Origin: an uncultured Desulfobacterales bacterium | GTDB taxonomy: Bacteria; Desulfobacterota; Desulfobacteria; Desulfobacterales; JAFDCJ01 | Reading direction: 5' to 3' | Length of the DNA stretch: 29,476 nt | Assembly: GCA_945787595.1 (NCBI GenBank) | Contig: CALZJV010000009.1 | Span: 1-29,476, forward strand | In this document: in pieces, positions 16,194 to 22,482 of the stretch | Layout of the letters: each line of letters starts with the position of its first letter | How positions within the stretch are numbered: the first letter of the stretch is position 1 | Translations under genes and position numbers: made by a program | Notes under the pieces: generated by a model | The model's database searches: none | What the model saw: only the letters and a program-made list of their open reading frames with translations | Told to the model about the DNA's origin: nothing

Positions 16194-18713
16194 ATGTTCA
16201 GTCCACTTCTTTCTTTAAAACATCATCAGCACCTCTTTCTTTCCTTATCTTTTTTTCTATTATTGCCCATTTCAAATCCTTTGGCTGTTCATGGTGACAA
16301 TGTACAGGCTATTAGGGTCGGCATCACTGATAATAAACCCATGTGCTTCATTGATGATGCAGGTAAACCGGCTGGTATATTTGTAGAAGTTATCGAGCAT
16401 GTTGCAGACTGGGAAGGCTGGTCTCTTGAATATGTCCACGGTCCCTGGGCGAGTTTACGCGCCAGATTATCACGCGGCGAGATAGACATCCTTCTTTCCA
16501 TGGCCTATTCAGCGGAACGGGCGCAACTGTACGCTTTTAACTCCGTGGCGGTGTTTAACAATTGGGCGGAAGTGTATGTACCTTCCGGTTCGTCCATCCA
16601 CTCCCTGCTGGATCTTAAAAATAGGCGAATCGCTTCCTTGGCGGAAGGGATTTATACGACGGGTCCTGAGGGTTTAATGAGTCTTGACGAAAATTTTAAT
16701 CTAGAGATTGAAATAATTACAACGGCTTCCTATCTCGAGGCGATGAGGGCCGTCCGGGCAGGAGAGGCCGAAGCCGCCGTGGTGAATCGTCTGACGGGCG
16801 CCCTTTTTGCCGACAGCTTTGAGCTTGAAAAAAGCGGCATCGTGTTCGCGCCGGTGAAGATTCATTTTGCCCTTAACAAAGACAACCCATTAACGCCATC
16901 CATTAGAAAAAAGATTGACGAGCATCTTCTGGCCTTAAAAAAGGATCGAAACTCTAAATATCACCAGTCCATTAATCTGGCTTTAGGCGGTGAAAATTTG
17001 AGTGTCGAAACACCCATCTGGGTCCCATGGAGTCTTGGTATTCTTCTCTTTTCTTTCTTTCTCATCCTATGTGTCAGTTTTTTCCTGCGTTGGCAGGTAA
17101 ACAAAAGGACGCTGGATCTGCGGGAAGCCAATAAAAAATTGAAGACCGACATGGAGAGCCGGATTCAAATTGAGGCTGACTTGCGTGAAAGTCAGGAAAG
17201 ATTCCAAGCATTGGCATCCAGCTCCAGCGATTGGATATGGGAATTTGATGAAAATGAAATCTTTACTTATGCCAGTCCGCGTATAAAAGATTTATTAGGG
17301 TACACGCCCGAGGAAGTTATCGGCAGATCCCCTTTTGATTTTATACCGGCTTTCAGCAGGAAGAAAGTTGCCCTAGAATTTTCCGTCTTCAAAGACGCTC
17401 GGAATCCGTTTACCAATCTTGAAAATGTAAACCGGCACAAAGACGGAAAGCTGGTGACACTGGAATCAAGCGGCGTTCCCGTGTTCGATGAAAACGGAGA
17501 ATTTCGCGGGTATCGCGGGATAGATCGAGATATTTCTGAGCGCAAAAAAATTGAAGCCCAGCTGCAGCAGGCGCAAAAACTTGAGGCCATCGGTACTCTA
17601 GCAGGAGGAATTGCACACGATTTCAACAACCTGCTCACACCTATTCTGGGTTTTTCCGAAATGCTTCATATAAGGTTTGCTGATGGCGGTTCGGAAGCTG
17701 AGTCACTTGGGGAAGTTATGAATGCTGCCCATCGGGCAAAGGATCTCGTCAACCAGATCCTGACCATAAGCCGCCAGACAGAGCACGAATTAATTCCGGT
17801 AAAAATTCATTTGATTGTCAAGGAAGCTTTGAAATTATTGCGCTCAACGATTCCAAAATCCATCGAAATTAAGGCGAATATCAATGCGTCGGGGTCCGTT
17901 CTGGCTGACCCGACGCAGATTCATCAAATTATCATGAATCTTGGCACCAATGCTTATCACACCATGCGGGAGGATGGCGGTGTTTTAAGCGTTTCATTGT
18001 CTTTAGTTGACATCAGTCAGGAAGATCAAAAGGTTGGCAGCCTGGATCTAACCCCCGGGGCCTACCAGCAACTGGTGATAAGTGACACCGGCTGTGGCAT
18101 GGATCACGCAACCATAAAAAGAATTTTTGAACCCTATTTTACCACTAAAAAAATGGGAGAAGGTACCGGTTTAGGGTTGGCAGTCGTTCATGGCATTGTT
18201 AAGAGCCATAAAGGACACATCTATGTCTACAGTGAGGTCGGCAAGGGAACAAGCTTTAAAATCTATCTACCCTGTTTTGAAACAGCGGACAGCGCCAAAA
18301 AAGAAACCATGGACTCTCAGCAGATTCCAGGTGGACATGAACATATCCTTATCGTTGATGACGAAGAACCAATCGTCCACATGGAAACAAAATTGTTGGA
18401 AGGGCTTGGTTATCGGGTAACGGCAACCACTTCTTCTACCCGGCTGCGAAATATTTTTCTCGACAGCCCTGACGATTTTGATCTTATCATCACGGATATG
18501 GCCATGCCGGAGATTAATGGGGCTGATCTGGCAAAAGATCTTTTGAACATAAGACCCGATCTGCCAATGATCCTTTGCACCGGTTTTAGTGATAGGATAA
18601 ATGAAAAAATTGCAAAATCCATTGGCATAAAAGCATTCCTCATGAAGCCGGTAATTCTTAAAAATCTGGCGATTAAAGTCCGAAAGGTTCTGGATGCCAA
18701 CAGGTTAAAATAA
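16194..18713 (+). CDS. Hybrid sensor kinase with fused solute-binding domain (SBP_bac_3-TM-PAS-HisKA-HATPase-REC)
   Basis: 839 aa. The signal/anchor is at about residues 10-33. A periplasmic amino-acid-binding-protein-type domain (about 40-265) has IRVGITDNKPMCFIDDAGKP, GIFVEVIEHV, LSRGEIDILLSMAYSAERAQ, LLDLKNRRIASLAEGIY and AVRAGEAEAAVVNR. A TM is at about 277-302, then a coiled coil and PAS with a PAC end (YRGIDRDISERKKIEAQLQQ). HisKA has H475 in GGIAHDFNNLLTPILGFSE; the ATPase has NLGTNAYHTM, DTGCGMD and GTGLGLAVVHGIV; the C-terminal receiver has VDDEEP and D768 in IITDMAMPEING. The H-box places it in the NtrB/HPK4-like group. The binding domain presumably senses a small solute directly, in contrast to the operon at 8268-13691 where binding proteins are separate. 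No output regulator is adjacent. TTTGGAG at about nine bases upstream of the ATG supports the start. Confidence 0.95.
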   Translation: MFSPLLSLKHHQHLFLSLSFFLLLPISNPLAVHGDNVQAIRVGITDNKPMCFIDDAGKPAGIFVEVIEHVADWEGWSLEYVHGPWASLRARLSRGEIDILLSMAYSAERAQLYAFNSVAVFNNWAEVYVPSGSSIHSLLDLKNRRIASLAEGIYTTGPEGLMSLDENFNLEIEIITTASYLEAMRAVRAGEAEAAVVNRLTGALFADSFELEKSGIVFAPVKIHFALNKDNPLTPSIRKKIDEHLLALKKDRNSKYHQSINLALGGENLSVETPIWVPWSLGILLFSFFLILCVSFFLRWQVNKRTLDLREANKKLKTDMESRIQIEADLRESQERFQALASSSSDWIWEFDENEIFTYASPRIKDLLGYTPEEVIGRSPFDFIPAFSRKKVALEFSVFKDARNPFTNLENVNRHKDGKLVTLESSGVPVFDENGEFRGYRGIDRDISERKKIEAQLQQAQKLEAIGTLAGGIAHDFNNLLTPILGFSEMLHIRFADGGSEAESLGEVMNAAHRAKDLVNQILTISRQTEHELIPVKIHLIVKEALKLLRSTIPKSIEIKANINASGSVLADPTQIHQIIMNLGTNAYHTMREDGGVLSVSLSLVDISQEDQKVGSLDLTPGAYQQLVISDTGCGMDHATIKRIFEPYFTTKKMGEGTGLGLAVVHGIVKSHKGHIYVYSEVGKGTSFKIYLPCFETADSAKKETMDSQQIPGGHEHILIVDDEEPIVHMETKLLEGLGYRVTATTSSTRLRNIFLDSPDDFDLIITDMAMPEINGADLAKDLLNIRPDLPMILCTGFSDRINEKIAKSIGIKAFLMKPVILKNLAIKVRKVLDANRLK

Positions 18714-18744
18714 AAGAGTAGTGAATGATCTATATTTGATTGCG

Positions 18745-19197
18745 TCATTGATCAGCTAATTGACGGATCAAATGAAACATGCTGGCCAGCGATCCCCCAT
18801 CAACGGAGAGGTTCTCGCCGGTGACATAGCTTGAAGTCTCGGAAGCCAGGAAAACGGCTGCTTTACCGATTTCTTCCGGTTCGCCATGCCGGTTCATGGG
18901 TATGCCACGATTGCGGGCATTGAGCAAATCCGCAGTCGAATAGATTTCTTTCTGCAGAGGTGTCATCACAGGGCCCGGACTGAGCGCATTGACCCGAATC
19001 CCGTACTTGGCCCATTCCACAGCAAGCAGCGTAGATAAGGATATGATGCCGGCTTTGCTGGGGGAATAGGCATTGCCGTTGAGTTCAGGCAGCCTGCCGC
19101 AGATCGAAGCGATATTTATAGTGGTCCCCCCGACCTTTTTGGCTATCATATGTTTTCCGACCGCCTGGCAGCACAAAAACACGCCTTTCAAATTCAC
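18745..19197 (-). pseudogene. Truncated short-chain dehydrogenase (SDR), N-terminal half missing
   Basis: 150 codons versus about 250 for classical SDRs. The text starts exactly at the (V)NLKGVFLCCQAVGKHM helix that normally sits near residue 100. It then has the catalytic serine region INIASICGRLPE, the active-site YSPSK (YxxxK), VEWAKYGIRVNALSPGPVMT and the C-terminal SSYVTGENLSVDGG. The cofactor-binding TGxxxGxG and NNAG motifs are absent, so it cannot bind NAD(P) normally. The apparent GTG start at 19195-19197 is simply the valine codon of VNLKG and overlaps the DUF488 stop (GTGA). The 5' part was probably removed by a rearrangement that placed the DUF488 gene here. Confidence 0.8.
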
Positions 19198-19580
19198 TTG
19201 ATGTTTGCTCCTCTCTGTTCGAGGAGCTCTCTCAATATCGATCTATGACATCGCGATTCATCTTCGCAATAGCACCCAATTGCGAAATTAGTCTGATGAG
19301 AGAGTGCGGCGAGCAAGTCCAAATCTCTCCTCGCCTCAGGCAACTTCATTTCAGCTAGGAACTTGCGTTTGAACGCTTTCCAAGAACTTTCGTCATTCAA
19401 TGGTGAGGCTCCCTTCAATAGGGCTTCGCTGGGCGAAAGGTTTGGAAACCAAACGTCGTAGATGTTTTTCGACGCATATTCCTCCTTCCTGACACCTCGT
19501 GGAGGACGCCGGACCGTACCGATCCGCAAGCCCTCGTTATTCTCTCTATGGCTACCTAACCTTACGATCCGTATAGTCAT
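19194..19580 (-). CDS. DUF488 family protein
   Basis: 128 aa. DUF488-type features: an N-terminal strand with GLRIGTVRRPPRGVRKEEYA, the YDVWFPNLSPSEALLKG segment, then WKAFKRKFLAEM, LDLLAALS and a C-terminal IGCYCEDESRCHRSILRELL, the CxCxxxxxCHR motif typical of this family. Biochemical function is unknown. The protein appears complete, ending RGANIK. Its stop is fused at GTGA to a truncated SDR whose first half is missing, so the gene's 3' edge coincides with a rearrangement breakpoint. It may have arrived by recombination, although its last residues look natural for the family. ATG at 19580; a GGAGACAG-type purine run lies a few bases upstream. Confidence 0.8.
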   Translation of the reverse strand: MTIRIVRLGSHRENNEGLRIGTVRRPPRGVRKEEYASKNIYDVWFPNLSPSEALLKGASPLNDESSWKAFKRKFLAEMKLPEARRDLDLLAALSHQTNFAIGCYCEDESRCHRSILRELLEQRGANIK

Positions 19581-19733
19581 TCTGTCTCCATAATAATTGC
19601 ACCCAATTTAGGCATAGGTGGCGGGCGGATAAGAATCCGACCTCTGAAAAAGGCTCAACCGGCCAAATAAAGAAGGAATGATTGAAACCGCGGGATACGC
19701 CCGACTATCTTCATGTCATGGATGTTAGCAGTT

Positions 19734-21053
19734 TTAAATATTATAAAATCTTTCTTTAGGCGGGTTGAAGTAACCGAATTTCAGCTCCGGAAACGACCTT
19801 CGCACCCGCTTTAACACCGATCCCATGCCCATGGGTTTACCATGTCGGCTGACAGTATTCATTTTCTTCCAGTAGCCAAACGGATCAAAGTTCAAGTTGC
19901 GCCACTGGATCATGTCAATCGGGTGCTTTTCCAAAAAACGGACAAGGGCGTCAACTTCCCGTGGTGTGTCGCTAAATCCCGGGCAGTTCAGGTAGTTAAT
20001 GGCGACAAACTTCTCGCACGCAATCGCCGTATCGATGCTTTTCAGGACATCTGCAAAACTGTAACCTTTGGGTCGAAAATAAGCATCATAGCATTTTTTG
20101 CGAACACTGTTCATGCTGATACGAACGCTGTCCAGTCCGGCATCAAATAGAAGCCTCAGATTAGCGGGCAGACTCCCATTGGTATTCATATTTATCGTGC
20201 CTTCGCCGCTTTGCATGCGAATACTGCGAATGGCCGGTTCGATCACCTCGGCCGCCAGCAGGGGATCACCTTCACAGCCCTGGCCAAAACTGACGACGCT
20301 CTGTCTCACACGCCGGATATGCGCCAGCGCCACTTCTGCAATTTCCGGCGGCGACGGCGTGAAGGCAATGCGGTCCTGGCTATGGGGAATATCGCTGTTT
20401 TTCTGAAGCGACAGGCACCCCATACAACGGGCATTACACTGTTTAGCTGTCGGCAGGGGTGCCTCGTAGCGGCCCAGAAAGAAATTTTTTCCAGCCGGGC
20501 AGCCGTAGGTCAGGGCACATTTTTCAAGGTGCGCCCGCAGGCGGTTGTCCGGCATCTGCCTGCGCATCCGCTCGACTCCGACCACAACATCTTTGCGCTG
20601 CATACGCCTGAGGTCCTGACGCGGTTCGGCATCTACCAGTACGACAGCAGACCGAAAGCTTTCTTTGTGCCAGCCGACGGCTCCGTAAGAAAACAATGGC
20701 AGGGTCTGCGCCTTCTTCGTTTCGCGATAGGCACAGACGCGGGTAAGGACATAGCCCGGCGAATTGAAAGCTGCTACCGGGAAAATGTTTTCTCCCGGTG
20801 TATACGGATTTTTTCTCAATGTTTCCAGCCGGCCGGTTTTGATATTCAGCAGAACAGGTTTTCGATCGGGCAGATACATCAGTTCACTGCCGTGAGGCAT
20901 GCGGCAGGTTAGGTCCTTGGACAGGGGTTCCAACAATGGCCCTGCCATACCTACGGCGGCATAACCATCCAACTCAAATATCTCACCGGCCTGATTGGCA
21001 ACCAGCGCGGTGAGCAGAGAGGTTTTTGTCTGATGCGGTTTTTTAGATACCAA
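19734..21053 (-). CDS. Radical SAM protein with long N-terminal domain
   Basis: About 439 aa from the preferred TTG start at 21053, preceded by GGAGG at 21058-21062. Longer open reading up to an ATG at 21167 would translate a spacer hairpin repeat (21125-21198) and is unlikely. The N-terminal ~190 residues are an uncharacterised domain (LDGYAAVGMAGPLLEPLSKD, SYGAVGWH). The [4Fe-4S]/SAM cluster motif QCNARCMGC (CX3CX2C) is at about residues 204-212, preceded by CALTYGCPAGKNFFLGRYEA. The SAM-binding GGE-like step is SFGQGCEGDPLL, followed by INMNTNGSLP and DSVRISMNS, then a barrel end LNCPGFSDT. A late-placed radical SAM domain suggests a substrate-recognition domain in front. Substrate unknown. 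It is downstream of nothing obvious; monocistronic. Confidence 0.88.
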   Translation of the reverse strand: MVSKKPHQTKTSLLTALVANQAGEIFELDGYAAVGMAGPLLEPLSKDLTCRMPHGSELMYLPDRKPVLLNIKTGRLETLRKNPYTPGENIFPVAAFNSPGYVLTRVCAYRETKKAQTLPLFSYGAVGWHKESFRSAVVLVDAEPRQDLRRMQRKDVVVGVERMRRQMPDNRLRAHLEKCALTYGCPAGKNFFLGRYEAPLPTAKQCNARCMGCLSLQKNSDIPHSQDRIAFTPSPPEIAEVALAHIRRVRQSVVSFGQGCEGDPLLAAEVIEPAIRSIRMQSGEGTINMNTNGSLPANLRLLFDAGLDSVRISMNSVRKKCYDAYFRPKGYSFADVLKSIDTAIACEKFVAINYLNCPGFSDTPREVDALVRFLEKHPIDMIQWRNLNFDPFGYWKKMNTVSRHGKPMGMGSVLKRVRRSFPELKFGYFNPPKERFYNI

Positions 21054-21124
21054 ATTTCCTCCAACATCAGCTGTGACCAAAATGAATAGACTCTTTTTAA
21101 ATATTCTTCTAACAAAATATTTTC

Positions 21125-21198
21125 GCCACCAAGACACCAAGACACGAAGTTTAATTATAAAAAACACTAATTTTTTTGTGTCTTGGTGCCTTTGTGGC
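21125..21198. repeat. Palindromic intergenic repeat, family A (copy 2)
   Basis: Left arm GCCACCAAGACACCAAGACA and right arm TGTCTTGGTGCCTTTGTGGC are near-complementary around an AT-rich loop. It is related to the copy at 2332-2405. It lies just upstream of the radical SAM gene and falsely extends that reading frame. Confidence 0.8.
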
Positions 21199-21365
21199 TA
21201 TACTTTCCGGTTTACCCGGGTTGGGTAAAAATCGTTTCGATACCATTTAGTCCAGTCGTGGTTTTATCGCAAGGAACATTTTTTGTAATTGCCCCAAACA
21301 ATGATTAATATCAGTTCTGACATGGTTTGCATGGGTATGTGAATTTTAGTTCTTTTGATCTAAAT

Positions 21366-21720
21366 CTAGATATCGTTGATTGGTTGATTAGTTGATTGGT
21401 TAAGTGGTTGTAAATATGGATTTATCCCATATTTGCAAAATAATTGGACGCTTCATGTTTCAAAAGAAAAAACAATTAGGACACAGATGACCACGGATTA
21501 TCACGGATTAAAAAGAAAGTTTGTTTCGCCTTTGGCGAGAAAAGACACATAGCAAGCAGACAGCTATGTATGTCTGGACATGGTTCCGCCGCCAGGCGTT
21601 TTGTACTAATCTGCGGTTATCTGTGCAAATCTGTGTCCCCAAAATCTTTAAACAACAATCGTAACATTCTCAAATTATGACTATAATTTACCTAATCAAC
21701 CAGTCAACCAATAAACTATT
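21366..21720. repeat. Nested repeat block: GTTGATTGGTTGATTAG array plus family B palindrome
   Basis: The outer left part is a tandem GTTGATTGGTTGATTAGTTG tract (from about 21374), and the outer right part is its partial complement AATCAACCAGTCAACCAATA (about 21692-21712). Inside, GGACACAGATGACCACGGAT (from 21479 to 21510) pairs imperfectly with ATCTGTGCAAATCTGTGTCC (21607-21638). No gene is visible between 21199 and 21759. Confidence 0.75.
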
Positions 21721-21759
21721 CAACGAGGTCTGAAGTAAACGTTTCCCAGGTCAAAGGCC

Positions 21760-22043
21760 TTCTATTATGTGGACGGAATTACAGAATTTAAAAGAATCAA
21801 CTGCAAGCCGGCGATAAAATATTGTTATATACGGATGGCCTCATTGAAAATCGCAACTCGGCCGGAGCATTTTTTGGCAAGCAGCGATTTTATGATATTT
21901 TAAAAAAAAACCGGCACCAACCGGTTCAGAAAATAGTGGAGACCGTATACGCAAGGGTTAAAGAATTCCGTCAAAAGGCAAAACCTGAAGACGACGTAAG
22001 TATTTTGGGCGTGGAGTATTGCGGGAAGGCCGCGATCCACTAA
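21760..22043 (+). pseudogene. Remnant of a PP2C/SpoIIE-type phosphatase (RsbU-like)
   Basis: 21760-21795 reads FYYVDGITEFKRI in one frame, resembling the strand before the ligand loop. From 21795, in a different frame, NQLQAGDKILLYTDGLIENR continues through FFGKQRFYDILKK to KPEDDVSILGVEY and stops at 22041-22043. The YTDGL(I/T)E and DDxSxL motifs are diagnostic of PPM/SpoIIE phosphatase C-termini. The expected ~25 residues between the two pieces are missing and the whole N-terminal catalytic and sensor part is absent, so this is a decayed gene. An ATG at 21822 begins an open frame of 73 codons, which is only the tail end. Confidence 0.8.
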
Positions 22044-22482
22044 GGCATATCAGTCTTGCTGAATATAAGCCCCTCATGTCTTTTAATGAACAGCATGCTG
22101 TAGGTTACTGCTTGAGGTGTCAGTGTTCAGGTTTCAGGATTTAGCGATTCGCCTTCCTGACGCCCGAAATCTCATATGAAACTACATGGAATGACGAATG
22201 ATGATTGACGATTGACGAATTGTGGATGTCGCTTCGCTCCGCTCTTTTTAACAAATAAAATAGATGGAATTCCAATATTAGTAATCAAGTATCCAGCATC
22301 CAGCCTCTCGCCTCCAATCTCCGACAATACAGGATTTTTCATTGTTACTCTCTGTGTTCTCAGCGATCTCCGCGGTGATTCGTTGGCTTTTAGCCTTGAG
22401 CTTTGAGCTTTTATTTGCCTCCAACGGCTGAAGAGCCTAAATCCAGCATCGAGTATCGAGCATCCAGTATCCAGTATCGAGC
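22044..22482. repeat. Spacer with family D decamer repeats and other short repeats
   Basis: 22441-22482 is a run of about ten-base units alternating ATCCAGCATC, GAGTATCGAG, CATCCAGTAT and CCAGTATCGA, ending at the stop codon of the next gene. Related ATCCAGCATCCAGC text is at about 22291-22304. TGACGATTGACGAATTG-like units are near 22203. A family C-like string GTTCAGGTTTCAGGATTTAG is at about 22124. No gene is supported. Confidence 0.6.

Noticed and set aside
20211..20912. 233-codon plus-strand open frame
   Set aside because: Antisense to the radical SAM gene, which has clear family motifs on the other strand; no domain in the plus reading.
21054..21167. Upstream extension of the radical SAM protein
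   Set aside because: The extra residues come from a family A hairpin repeat, and a better-placed GGAGG precedes TTG at 21053.
21366..21420. Possible CRISPR-like array of GTTGATTGG units
   Set aside because: Units are contiguous with no spacers and no cas genes are present; it is a simple tandem/palindromic repeat.
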